From: Paragonimus skrjabini miyazakii
Taxonomy: Eukaryota > Platyhelminthes > Trematoda > Plagiorchiida > Troglotrematidae
Assembly (NCBI GenBank): GCA_014338405.1
Contig: JTDE01001060.1
Span: forward strand, 11,058 to 75,057
Direction: 5' to 3'
DNA length: 64,000 nucleotides
Shown here: one piece after another, positions 33,690-46,275 of the stretch
Numbering within the stretch: position 1 is the stretch's first letter
How the letters are laid out: the number at the start of each line of letters is the position of its first letter
The notes under the pieces: model-generated
Told to the model about the DNA's origin: nothing
The model's database searches: none
The model's input: only the letters and a program-made list of their open reading frames with translations
Made by a program: the position numbers and the translations under genes

Positions 33690-35285
33690 ATAAATCCAAG
33701 GCATTATCTCTCGAGTTATAGAATGTGCAAGGGTAGTTGATCGATGCAACACCGGAAAGCCGGAACGCCGCACCGCACTGATCGTCATGGAAGTGAGCCG
33801 TTACGAAGTTGGTGTCACAGCTTTGAGCGAGACAAGGCTCGCAGACCGAAGGTAAGTTCTCGGAAGCAGGCGCTGGGCACATCCTATACTGGATAGGTTA
33901 CCAGGAAGACGGCGCTCTGGAACACAGTGTCTGTTTCGCAGTCTCTGACCGTATCGTTGTTTCGGTGATAGGTGGATAGCACGACATCAGTTCTCGAATT
34001 CTGTCGACGCGCCTGAGACTCGATCGACGTAGTCTGCTACATTTATCAGTTTATGGCCCAACCTTGTGCCATCAGTGATAAAAAGGACCGGTCCCACAAC
34101 TAGCTGGCCGACACAATTCACTTAACGTAGGACAGCGATCGATTGTTGGTCTTGGGCAAATTCAACTTGCTGATTCTAGTGCTACTCAGCAACTTGGTTA
34201 GCAGTCTTTGGACTTCATGGCGTCGGTTCTGTCAACAAGAACGGTAACCAATGGCTCCACCTGAGTTCTACGCACGGGCTGGCTATCTCTAACACCCGAT
34301 TCCAGCTGGATGCGAGCGACAACGCAACGTAGACGCACTCACGAGACGATCACTGCCCTTGTTTGAGTACGTGACCGTGTGACAGCGCGACGTTCGCGAA
34401 GTGCCTATCATGAAAATGAGGCACTATGTTGAAGGTAGCATAGGCTGGTCAGGACCAAATCGTTTATTCATGTATGCAAGTCTGTATATTGTAAATCCTC
34501 CGGACAACGGCAGAAGTTGCATGTCAACCGACTAGAGGACACAGTGACGAGGACTACTCTTCAAATTGCATTTTCCGCCCGGAATGATTCGACAGCATCA
34601 ATGCAGTTATCTTCAACTTGATACAAACATGTTATCTTCACAATGGGCCCGAGCAATGAAGACAAAAGAGTCACAATCGAGAATGCTCGCTGGCAATTCA
34701 GTAAACGTCTTCCAGGAATGAAGGACGATTGGTGGGAAAAGCAAGGTAAGCCGATGTAGGGCTACGCTGACCGCTGAAAACCCAATGAGTTACACTATTC
34801 GTTGAAAACAATTTTTGGTGCGTTCCTTCTGTCTGTTGAAATAATTATTGACGTGGACTCTAGCTTGTCTTGCACTAAACCTGAGGATACCATAAATGTC
34901 TAACGCAAACACATTGGTAGCCTACTAAACCGTCCTGATATCATTGATTGAGATACCTTGAACGGCCAGGTAAGACAAGATGTCAACTCTTCTCTTGTTG
35001 TCGCTCCAGACTTGGCGGAGGCTTAGACATCTGTTGTATAATTGCGGAACTGAAGAGTTGCAGGTGTAGATGGATTGCCAGAAGCAGTTTCAAACAGTGG
35101 TAGACCGGTTGTGAAATGTGCTTTCCTTCAGTTGGCTCACTCAATCTGGGATGCGGGACGTAGTCTCTCAAAATTGCAAGGAAGTTCTGACTGTAGCTTT
35201 GTTTAAAGGTGTAGATAGTGAGCAATGCACTAAAAGCAATCAGGGTATCATTCCGCTGAGTTCCGCTCTATTATGTTGTGCCAGT
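33690..35285 (+). pseudogene. APE-type non-LTR element: endonuclease, linker and RT fingers
   Basis: Frame-shifted remains of a long polyprotein. The endonuclease region near 33,760-34,060 shows RRTALIVMEVSRYEVGVTAL then SETRLADRR. The linker near 34,690-34,770 has LPGMKDDWWEKQGKPM, matching the WWE-KK-EEIQ-YADR block of these elements. The RT fingers at 35,050-35,280 have AGVDGLPEAV and a frame-shifted VALFK...NQGIIPLSSAL. Many stops and frameshifts show an old copy. After 35,285 the RT palm, thumb and C-terminus are absent and the 3' tail follows directly. Confidence 0.75.
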
Positions 35286-35299
35286 TAAATCAAATTCTT

Positions 35300-35800
35300 T
35301 GTATGCATCAGGCAACGACCACCGTCGTCTGGTAAATCACTCACTGTCCTTTTCAGAAACCTGGGTCACTGTGATCTTCCACTCATTCCTTTCTACGGTT
35401 TTGTTACTATACTGTGTAGTAAATGTCTTACAGTCCAATTTTACATTTTTTCTCTCATTTCCTCCCTATAGGGTGTAACGGTAAGTACTCCTATAATGAA
35501 ATACTTCTTGCCTAATATTTTCAATACGTTTCTTACAACTTCAGTTCTCACCGAGTGAGCCTTTCCAGTTCTTTTCCGAGGGATATGTGTTTCACTTTCA
35601 TGCTAGTCTGCAAGCTGGCTAACCAGCACTGGTGGCTGGATCCAAAGACCTCCACTCACATGCGTACTGGTCTCATTCTTCCGGGTTTATACTGGATACG
35701 TGGTATGTGATTGAAAACTGTGGTAAGTGTTATGCGTAGTCGTCTTCTGGCTTCGATCACTGTGATCAGTTAATCCGAAACGGACGTCTCCAACCGTGTG
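35300..35800 (+). mobile_element. Non-LTR 3' tail joined to the RT fingers
   Basis: Aligns with the tails at 9,880-10,412 and 8,250-8,815: TTTTCAGAAACCTGGGTCACTGTG, TTCCGGGTTTATACTGGATACG, and TGGCTTCGATCACTGTGATCAG, ending CTCCAACCGTGTG. It follows the RT fingers at 35,285 with almost no space, so about 1 kb of coding sequence has been lost internally. Confidence 0.8.
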
Positions 35801-36029
35801 GGATCAAATCATGTCAGTCCAAACCAGACAGACGTACTCCACAGCGTTTATCTCAACTCTCACTGAACACCAGCATTTTGTTTGCCATGGAGGAACAGTA
35901 AACTGGTTTTGCTTACAATCTAAGCCGAAACTCATTTTCATTTTCTTACATTTTGTTTACTTAAATACCGATGAACAAAAGCAACTAACCATAAAAGTGA
36001 ACAGAGCAGTTGGAACGGACACATTTCCT

Positions 36030-36330
36030 ATAGATTCATCGGTACAGAACTTACAATAAAATAAATACTTTTTGCCCATATCAACCAACTACGAGGTGCA
36101 GTAGATAATCAACCAATCGGTTAAGAATGGTAGCCAAATCCGTGGCAACTACAGATTCAAGAACAATTGTTTTCAATTTAGTTGACCGGTTCAAGTCAAT
36201 TGATTATGTCAACCTCATTAAATTGCAAGACTCCTGCAGTATAATAAAGTAATAGGATTCTGAATGCACAGGCTGAGTCGATAAAGTAATCAATGATCAG
36301 GACTTGCCTCGAAACTGTACACACAGGTTG
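36030..36330. repeat. Dispersed repeat shared with 12,300-12,630
   Basis: Matches the sequence that splits the Gypsy integrase, in the same orientation and order but with many substitutions and small indels. The clearest block is ATTCTGAATGCACAGGCTGA. No coding function is recognised. Confidence 0.5.
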
Positions 36331-37014
36331 TTTGTCTGATTCAACGACATTGTTATTCGCCCGTAAAACAAAGTGCTACATTCATTCAAGTAAATGCGTC
36401 TTCCCTCTGGAGCCCAACTATCTCTCAGTGATGCCTATGAAACCATCTCATGGATAGCTTGTAATGGACAAAATTCTTTAAGGCAAATCCTGAATTCGAC
36501 GGGAGCCACTCAGGCAAATTTCGCCATTTAAAAGTAATTTGTTACTCACTAAAACATCTAAGGAGTATATTTTTGATATTCTAAGCCAGGTTCTCCAGTT
36601 TATCATAAAAAATTAGCTTTCAATGTTACTTTAGTTGCAACAATAAATCTCCTGAAAGATAAGTAGATTTGTTTATTTCTTACAGTTCAATTTCTTTGTC
36701 TGATAAGTCGCAGATCAGTTAAAACATACCCATACTTTTAGTACTGTCATGTTTTCTAAAAATATTGATCGTTAAAACAACAATCGTCTTAGTGTTCTCT
36801 TGGATGATGTTAATTATGCTGATACACTAATGACCGTGAGGCAAATGAAAATCAAGTTGTTGATTGACGTAATCATATGGTTTGCCATATAATGTGTATG
36901 TAGAACAAACACTAGGTACCGTTTCCAGAAAGATTATTGAACACAGTCACTATTCGATGACGGACAAGCCATTGAAGACAATTAAAACAAACATTTATCA
37001 CCTTACAAATATAT
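36331..37014. other. Nothing recognised
   Basis: AT-rich sequence without open frames of interest, tRNA-like boxes or repeats seen elsewhere in the window. Confidence 0.4.
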
Positions 37015-37215
37015 GAGAACATGATCTCTGGGTTTCAGTTTTCACATCTAGCTCTTTCTGAAACAAAGCACTGGACTCGTGTTCGTTCTCGCTAGAACTC
37101 TTTAGTAGTGTACATCCCTGCCATAGCCAACAGTTGAACTCCGGCCACACTTTAATGAGGCAACAATTTTGACCACTACCCGCTGATCTCACATTAGGCG
37201 TGACCGAATTATGAC
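37015..37215 (-). repeat. Decayed hammerhead/tRNA-like element, minus strand
   Basis: On the minus strand: ATAATTCGGTCACGCCTAATG, AGCGGGTAGTGGTCAAAATTG, TTGCCTCATTAAAGTGTGG and CCGGAGTTCAACTG. The ribozyme region then reads TACACTACTAAAGAGTTCTAG and GCGAGAACGAACACGAGTCC. The core CTGANGA is CTAAAGA and GAAA is GAAC, so it is inactive. The minus ORF at 36,998-37,225 overlaps it and is not a gene. Confidence 0.7.
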
Positions 37216-37394
37216 ACGCAAACACCCAGGCACGTTCTCCTGTAAGTGATGCTCCGACTGTTCGGTCGCTTTGGGAGCAGATACAGTAACTGTGTTGTTA
37301 GCCCGAATCGGTGACCCCATGATTAGGACCACTCGTTAAGATGAACTCACCAAAATCCACAAACTTTTACTGTGCACCTAATAATTCTGTCAAG

Positions 37395-37565
37395 TTTAAT
37401 GTGAAATCAATGGAGTACCGATCAACACAGTTGCCTTATGGTTAAATGACTGAAGTTCCAATCCCGTACATTGCAGGGATATATACTACGGACGAGCTCT
37501 AACAACAACGAACCTCAGGTTTGTTGGTTTCTCCCGAAGTGAGCTAGCCGAGTGGCCTGGTCGAT
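37395..37565 (+). repeat. Decayed hammerhead/tRNA-like element, plus strand
   Basis: Recognisable order: TTAATGTGAAATCAATGGAG, TTGCCTTATGG, GAAGTTCCAATCCCG (B-box region), then ATATACTACGGACGAGCTCTAAC (core box CGGACGA) and AACGAACCTCAGG. It lies back-to-back with the minus-strand copy at 37,015-37,215, separated by about 180 bp. Together they recall the inverted arm arrangement of the good copy at 51.7 kb. Confidence 0.6.
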
Positions 37566-40500
37566 TGCTTTTCAGAGCTTCTTTTTTGAAAGAGGTTTTC
37601 AGGAAGTTCTGTGCGAATACAAAAGCTGTGATCGGTTGTGACTGATGTCCAGTTTATATTAAACAAATTCACTTGCCACTTATCAGTAATCAGTAGTAAA
37701 ACTAGTCACACACAAAGGAAAACATCGGTCAAAATAGTTCACTTATTCAACGGTATGAGTGAGAATGTTAATTGCGTCATTATTCTGTAGAAAAAGCATA
37801 ATACAAACATTTCATAGAAAGCACTTCTTTTCTCCTCGTTTATATGCCTCAATGATATGAGAATAATCAGAGTAGAAAAATGATTTGTAGGTTTGTGTAT
37901 CGGACAATTTTAATCAATCAGTTTGGCTCAGTGATCTTGGCAGAGTATTCGAAATAGTGTGATGAAATAGTGACTGTTGACGACCTGGGATTTATCACAA
38001 ATAAAACGCGATTCACACATAGAGGTGTTTTACGGACTGTATGCTCAAATGATTGGTGTTTACTAACTTTATGAAGAAAGCTATAAGACAAGAACTGAAG
38101 TATATATAAATGGTGTTTTCGTGAACAGATTATTGAAAGTTATAAATTGTTTACTTAAAGGAGTGCAATATAAATGACTGGAAATAATAAGTGCAGTCAC
38201 CAAATGTAGCGATGTTCTGTTAAATGAAGGATTTGCTAATAGCCGATGGTTAAAATGGACATTATTGCAACAGTATCTACAAAGGCTTTGTTTTTAAAGA
38301 ACATAGCCTGCTAAGTAAAAGTTAGAGAACTTTCAGTGTAGTATGTTATTTGTTGAAACTTGCGATGGCTTGATTAGGTACGGTTTACGCTAGCTTCGTC
38401 TGCAATGACAGGTAATGTTTATCACGATGTTTTTGATATTCATTTGAAAGTCGTCAAATTCAGCTGCTTTTCTTCTTTCTCGGATCGGTTACGTAGTCTG
38501 TACATGGTTCGAACCACGGCTTTATCGAATTAACCTACGAACACCGCTGGTAACGGTAATGATTTAATTAATTAGTCATGATTTTTTCGTATAACGTCAG
38601 TGCGGGTGGATACAGTGTGCCTAAGGTTACCAGACCTCTAAACTCACGCGACAGTAACAGTGTGACTATGTGACTATTGCTCATGGAAGTCACCCCACAA
38701 ACCAGGTGACATGTTTTCCTTTTGTTTTGATTTATCCGGTTTAGGTTGCTAAAACGAGATGTAAACCAGTAAGCTTTCATGTTACGAGCAAAGTTAATGT
38801 CCACGAGACTACTGTTATGCTGCTCATCACGTGTAAAATTTTCAGTGAATTCTTCAGCGGGCGGATTAACATTGTAAAGCTTAACGCAGAACAGCAGTAG
38901 TGTACAGTACCAGCAACCGTGAGTCTCGTATTATCGGCGCTTAATAGCCAGTTATTTGGACTGATGAGTGCGTCGGATCAATGGCCCTTTGCTCTGACTA
39001 AAGCTGCTTAGGAAATATTCTGCAAGCAGAACAACTAGTCATTTAGACATCTCATAGATGGTTTGTTTAACCTAGGAAACCACTTCTGAACCACGATAAA
39101 GTTGTAATGAAAATATACCATGAACCTGCCCAGAAATCATCACTAATCCACCATCAGTATAGGATACCAGGAAAATACCTGTACAATGCACATACTGTGT
39201 TGCACGCATCGTGTTTATCCGTTCATTAAATACATTGCTTCATTAATAAAAAGAGCCTCTCATATGCATCTCAGCTTTGTACACATACTTGTTGAAGTCA
39301 AAACAAAGTTTTAGAAGAATTTAGTAAACGTACTAAATGAATTTTCAGGATGGGTTCAGTCATGCATAATCACAGGTATACTAGCAGAATTTGTTCTTAA
39401 AAACAGTTGACCAATTGGGCGACTTTTTATTTAATTTAGCGACGGTTATTTTAGAAGGGAGAAAAGGTTATCTGTGCTTCTGTCTCATTGTATTCCTAGG
39501 GAAAACATTGTGTTGAACGGTTATGGCGTGTAAAGAAAAGGTTAACAGAACGTAAATAAAAGGGTGTTCTACTCAATCAGCTGGTATACATTCATGGCAG
39601 TAAACAACATCAAAATGCATCAGCATAACAATCCGCCAGATATGGGCACTTCTTACCTAGGGGACTGAGCTAGTAAGGTGTGTAGAAAGCTCAAAGCAAA
39701 GATCGTTCTTCATGTATGTGTCGATCGAGTAAAATCTAAAAACGCACAACCGATTCAGCTGTTATCACAGAGTTGGGTAATACTTTCCAAAGAAAGCAGA
39801 CATTAACTCTGAAGCATTTCTATTTACACAGTAACATAACCATTCTATAATTCAGTTTCACCGAGTGACTGCTTAGACATTCATTGTTAATTAACGGGAA
39901 GATTTGCGTCAGTAGATGACCCAGGAGATGGACTGTTGCGTAAGAATTAGGCCCTCTTTGTAGAGCGCCTTATAAAAAAGCCACGGGACAAAAATACGAG
40001 TTGTTGTGATAGTCATTTCGTTAGGATTATTAATTGTTCTCATACTCACCAAGTAAGTTCATGCAACGTTGTCAATCAGCACATGAGCATTTCAGATATC
40101 CCGTTCTCACGTTATTCAATGTCATCTATGTTATCGATTTCTGCTTCTATGTTTGTACCAAAGTCGTTAATAATGTCGGGAAATTTGTATAGTTGCAAAC
40201 ATTATCAGACTGTAGGCTACAGCTAACGAAACGGAAATACACATTCTTTAAAATGGGGTCGTTGTTTCAGTCCCGGTTATGGTAGAGAAAAGCTCTACTG
40301 ACGAGTTCAAACAAAAGAGCGATTGTAATCTACTACTTCTTTTTGTCAGTAGCTGGTTGTGAAGTCCATGAGGATGAAACAGTTGTTATCATCCGTGACT
40401 ATTGTTTAACTGACACTGGTAAAAATGTTTCTTACTACTTGTCAGTATATGCAGTCATTTTTTTCTAAAACATCAAATTAATTTAATCAATGTTATAAGC

Positions 40501-41500
40501 TTTTTTAACCGTCCCCAGTTACTTTCTGTTCTTCTGATTTCTGTTGAAATGAAGTCCATTATGCGACTAGTGAAGATAGAAACGATGATATCGACAAGAA
40601 ATGTCAGGGTTTGTCAACTACTCCATATATAGATGATTCATTTTGCTTAATTATCATTCCAAAACTGTATAAAATTCTCACTTGTTTTTGGTTGTGAGCT
40701 ATTGAGTGCTGACAACATTTTTTTCACGATAAGTTTCAGCAATTGCAATGTACAGAAGTGTGCTAGTACCATGTCGAATAGGAAGACTATGTTACAATCA
40801 ACATGGTAACCCGGACTACCCGAAAGTGGTGCCATAGCAATTGAACATTTCACGCTACATCGTTCAGATTATATGGTCAGAAGGTGGTGCCATAACCCAC
40901 ATAAATGACGCTCGGTGCACCGTAACTCGCAAAAGTGTACGAGTATACATCTGTGTATGTGAACGTCATACCTGTCGAATGTAAACCAAAGTTTTTAGCT
41001 GGGCACCGCTCAATCTCGCCTACCAATACTAAATTACTGCCCATATGTGACACATAAATCCACTGATTCATTTGAAACCACTGACCAGTATAATAGACCG
41101 AAAATTTGCACAACTTTTATGTGAACTACAATCGATGTGATTGACTTTCTAACACTTTGTTTACATAAGATTGTAAACTTTATAACAAGAACAAAGGCTA
41201 AATTAGACATGACTTTTGTCAATAGGCCTCAGATACCCCCGTCTTCTAGCCTGCATCATTAGAATGTTCACAACGTACGCTTATCAAATAAAGTTTGTCA
41301 GATTACAGCAAAATATTGCATCAAATGCTGGTCAGAACTTGTGTTTACAATCTCAAACATGAACAATAACGAACAGAATCTACATAAGTTTGAAGTAGGG
41401 GGGTCTGTCTACAAACCTTGAATCATTATCAGACTCGGATTTAGTTTTGCAGTTTGGTCACCTGATATATTATCCCAATCACTGCCATTCCTAAGAAAAA

Positions 41501-41501
<1 letters not shown>
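37566..41501. other. No recognised gene; element scrap and one protein-like ORF
   Basis: At 40,260-40,335, GTTTCAGTCCCGG followed by CTACTGACGAGTTC and AAGAGCGA is a scrap of the hammerhead family. A minus ORF at 40,877-41,113 (79 codons, including YYTGQWFQMNQWIYVSHMG and a GTATGA donor-like site after CATTCGACAG) looks protein-like but matches no family I know. Two direct copies of GGTGGTGCCATA-like sequence occur near 40,827 and 40,883. The rest is anonymous. Confidence 0.35.
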
Positions 41502-41547
<46 letters not shown>

Positions 41548-41647
41548 NNNNNNNNNNNNNNNNNNNNNNNNNNNNNNNNNNNNNNNNNNNNNNNNNNNNN
41601 NNNNNNNNNNNNNNNNNNNNNNNNNNNNNNNNNNNNNNNNNNNNNNN

Positions 41648-41687
<40 letters not shown>
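41502..41687. repeat. (TA)n microsatellite containing a 100-N gap
   Basis: A TA run of 46 bp reaches the gap at 41,548-41,647 and continues for 40 bp on the other side. The repeat itself probably caused the assembly break. The true array length is unknown. Confidence 0.95.
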
Positions 41688-41688
<1 letters not shown>

Positions 41689-44600
41689 GTGTTACTCGAT
41701 TCTATTCTTCGAAACTAAAAGTACAGTAGCGAAAAGAGGAGAATGATTGTAAATTCGAAAACTGTGAAACTGTTGAAAGTCAATCAAGGCTCCTTAGACG
41801 ATCTGAGCCGACTTAGATTTATATATCAACACACTTCTGAGTAACGAGAATAACTGTGGTATACAAAAGGTTTTACAGCAATTTATCAGTACCAACCCTA
41901 CCAAAAAGGTTTCTGTTGTTGACATCGACGGACTGAAGCTTGAGTTCGGTGGTTTCTCATAAGTTACTCATGACAGACCCATCAATCTAAAACTATGGAA
42001 TATGATTAACTCTAAAATTGTTAAAATCAGAATAAACTGAGTCCTTATTAAGTTCTTGAGATTAAAGATTAACAAAAACATAAGACAGGTTGAGCTGTTC
42101 TCAATAGTTCTTAAATATTGTGCAGATTCGCTATGGTAGAACTTGGCCCTATTGTTCATGCAATGTCTTAATGTGTTTAACGAGCTACCCGAAGATTGTA
42201 ATTTGACTAAACATATACTAAAGTGTATACATGTTTTGTTATCGTCTGGTAATAACAATAGTCAACAGTAACTCATAGAAAAGTACGTGAATTCACGTAT
42301 TCATGTTGTATCCTTTCCTTCAGGATTATTATTGAAAGTGATTTAGTGTCACAATACGTACCAATCCCTTCTCATAAACAATGCTCTCAGAAAAGTCAAT
42401 AGATTCGTTTTGTTGCACGATTTATTTCAAAACATTTTCTACTGCTCGACAACTTAGTTGGAGATTTATCACCTCTTACATAAATACAATACTCAACAGG
42501 TGTCCCCGGTATTTCGGCTAGCCAGATCAATAAAGTTTTTGGTATGACGTATCCGTATCTCATGTACATATTTTATCAACGTCATTAGTAATTTCCGTTT
42601 GAAAATGTTTAAGCAATTTACTGCCCAAACCATTCGTGATACCAATCGTTCTCTGTTTCTGGACCCATCCCAGTCATAACCTCATTTTATAAAACGATTT
42701 GCCCATATGCACGTTTGTACTCAGACGTACAAGTCTACAACGGTCTCTTATTTAATTAGAAACACTGGTCATTCCCGAACTAATCTGTCAGAAGTTCAAT
42801 GAACGTAAAACACAATGTAAAAACAGGTTGACCGCTTTTGCTGTTCAGATTGCGTGACACTAAGTTCACTTCGGAATTTGCTAAAACTGTTGAACCTGTG
42901 ATAATATTAGTGATTCAACTGGTACCTCTTTGAATGTACAAAACAAATTCTTGATTTGACTTGATCAGCCAAATATTTTAATCATTTGTGAGGTGCAACA
43001 TTGTGTAGTATTTTGAAGAAGAAGAAGAACAACAACAACAGTATGCTCTGACTAGTTTTGCAATCGTTCTTTAAAATTCTGCAATCGTTTTCTGGACGAA
43101 TTTGTCACTGATCACAATGCTCTAGCTAATTGCCTATTCCAGATAGAACATCAACATGTGTCTTTCCGTTATTTCACCTATTCTCTCAATAATTTACCAC
43201 ATATCGCTTAAAGTCTGCTGAATAGCAGTTGACAAAGTTCGTTTTGCCGTTGAAGTAAATTGATCATTCTTCATTTTGGTGATGATATTGTGTATCTCTT
43301 TTTTCCGCATGAGGTAACGTTGTTGCTGCAATCACACAATCTTTGAAGTAGCATTCAAAAAGAGCTCGAAGTGGCAACTGGTCAGTTTATCGTACTGTAT
43401 GCCCCTGGGAAGTTTGTCAAAGTTCATTTCAGTAACATTGTTCACGGTATCGACATTTGGCCTTGAACATCATCTTATCCCATCTTCACTCATATAAAGC
43501 AATATCACCTATCTCAAACCTGAAAACAGTAGTTTCTTACTAGCTGTCATTCTTCACTGAATTCAGACGTTAACTATTTTTTCGGTGTGTAGTTTTCGAC
43601 TGTTTTCTGTGATAACAAGATTTCTTGTTTAATAACAAATACAGATATCGTTGTTATAGTCTTGAGATAGTGGTACATAAAAATGATGTATTGCTTAAAT
43701 GAAATTAAGTGAAGTATAGTTTGCAAACCTGTATTATCTATTAATTAAAGTTTCATTTCAAAAATTAACCTAAATCATACAATTAAGACCATTAGTCTAT
43801 AAAAGCGTATTGTATATCTCAGAGTAAAATTGAAAAAGGAAATCTTTCCACAAATCAATCGCTCAATCAAAAAAGCTACACAGTTTATCGTGCAATCTCT
43901 CCGTTTCATTAAACAATGTTCGTTCGTTGCAATTCCCATTCGTTATGTTAAAAGAATGAAGTACATACTCAAAACTATCATGCAGAAACCATAGATATCG
44001 AAAATAACTGAATTCAAATGTAAACCAAAATTAAACTTTACGGATGTTTCATTACGAGTTTTTGAGGCAGCAACACGCTTCACATGTTGCGCAAGCGAAC
44101 ATCTGATAACCAGGCCTGGTGGTTGTTGTAGAGATGTTTTATTTATAATAGTCTTTTAAAACGGAATGCGTAGGCTATACAGTATATTGGGCGAATGAAA
44201 ATATTTCTTGAAACTGTATATCCTGTAAAATGCTCAGAAAGACTGAATGTAAGTAAACAAGATTATATAAGATGATTCGTTTTCTAGAAGCGCTTAAGAG
44301 AACAACGTATAAATTTAAAATCTTTTAAAAAAAAAGACCGGTAAACACAACAAGAAAACTGTTGGTCGTTGAACTGAGAAAATTTGTTCTCTTTATTCGC
44401 ATTCCCCATTTCACGCATCAGTCTGACATTTGTTTAATCTGTACGTCCTACCTATCTCAATTTGTTTTACCGAACTAACTTGTAATTTATCCGTTGTGAC
44501 GAGGGTAGACATTTTGGCCCCGGCTTACTCACATGATAGTTCACCGCTGACCTTACCGGATCTGTTCAGAACCCCCTGATTTTGATGAACTAGACTAGCG

Positions 44601-46089
44601 CTGTGAATGGTTGGGGCTCATTTGTTATAATTACTTATACACTCTTCAAATAGCAGAGCAGAAGTATTCGAGTTCAATCTTGTTTGCAATTTAGAAATCC
44701 GTTTTGGTGTTACGTGTAAATCAACGGTCCAGTCTGGACTGTTACAAGGCAAGATAATCAAAGCGGAGGAAAACCACATTGTAAAACGCTTAAGTATGCG
44801 CTAGAATAAGACAGAGAGATGTGAGTCTTTGATGTGAAAAGGCGAGCTGACTACAAAGAATCTTGGTATGGATTCAAGGTGTATATGTAGAGAAGAATAC
44901 CACTTAGGTGTAACTAGTATGGACTGTGTTGAAAAATTGAAAGATGACATGCTGGTGTTTATGATATTCAGTTTTGAGCCTGTTGGAGATTACCAATACA
45001 TCCGCAAAGAAGTAGTGTCTTGAAGTGTGGTACTTCGTTGTTCAGTTGCATTGGTACAACTTGAAGTAATCTCGTCAATGAGCTTGGCAATAATCTTGCT
45101 CCCAGTTGCCGACAGCTGATCATCGTACACAAGGAAAAACACTTACAGATAGGATGGTGAACTGACGGCCAGACTTATCAACGAGGTATCACCGTTTACT
45201 GAACCACAACTTTGCCTCTTATTCACAAAAAGGATTATGAACAGGTTCATGTTTTAGAACGATACATTCAGTCAACAGAGGTTCATTCTAAACAATCTAA
45301 TCAGCACGAACAATTGTGTGAGCATATTATGGGTTAGGTTGGTGATGGAATTATATACCAGACAGTCTAATCTGAGATAGAATGACATTTTTTGATCCGT
45401 TTACCATCCGTCTTAATGGTGCTTGATTACATTTGAATCGGGTGATCTAGGAAATCACAAATACCATAAGACTTCCTTAATCTCTGTTCAAAGTGACTTA
45501 ACTAGCCAGAAACTGTGTCAGTCTTGTACGTCTGATCAGACAAATATTTTCATAGTTTCACTGTCATTACAAAATACCAGCTTATTCATGTCAACTGTTC
45601 ATGTGGTACCCTCAAAGTAAATTGAATCGCGATTAGTTTTCATTGTCTCGGCTAGCCGACTGTATTCTTTTAAGCTTTCAGCAGTCCGAGATAGTACTTC
45701 ACTAATTTCTAGAATCACGGTCGATTACCACATTTCTTGCTAATGGCAACTTGTGTTATGCACATCCAGTGGGGAACAGAAAGTGTCCATCATGTGCTTT
45801 TTCTTAAAGGTCGTTTGTGATAACAGAGGTACATCATACTCACTTGGTTACGGGCGAACAAAAATTGTGTCTCCGATATAATAACCAGAAAATATCTTGA
45901 ATAGCAGCAGGCAACTCTAATTCTAGACTTGTTGGTGATTGGTAAGAGGTTAAAAGGGTATGGTTTTGCACGTCTGCTTCGTTTTTTATCATTTGGTCTA
46001 TAACTTAGGCAGCGGCTAATGATGATGTATAGAGGATTAGTATCGTCACAAGTTGAACATCATTCTGCCAAATTAGATCAACCAAATTG
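41688..46089. other. Nothing firmly recognised
   Basis: AT-rich DNA. The minus ORF at 41,968-42,258 and plus ORF at 45,423-45,620 have no motif, though the latter has fairly even composition. A short GAA/CAA triplet run lies at about 43,016-43,041. No element shared with the window was identified. Confidence 0.4.
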
Positions 46090-46275
46090 GTCCTTCTGAG
46101 TGTGACGGCTGCTATGAACTGCGAGTACTGGCAAACGGTTGGTTGGTTAGTTGACCACACCTTCGCTGGTGGTCACTGGGACCAACCGTATGCAAACACC
46201 CCTTCTCAACCCATTCTGGGGCTGTGGATGCCTGCTCGTTTGCAGGCCAACCACAAAACGGTTGATTGATTTCAG
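46090..46275 (+). repeat. tRNA-derived repeat family 2, second copy
   Basis: Aligns with the distal half of 21,825-22,055: CGCTGGTGGTCACTGGGACC, ATGCAAACACCCCTTCTCAA and GTTTGCAGGCCAACCAC. The tRNA-like head is not recognisable here. The 60-codon ORF over it is not a gene. Confidence 0.55.
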
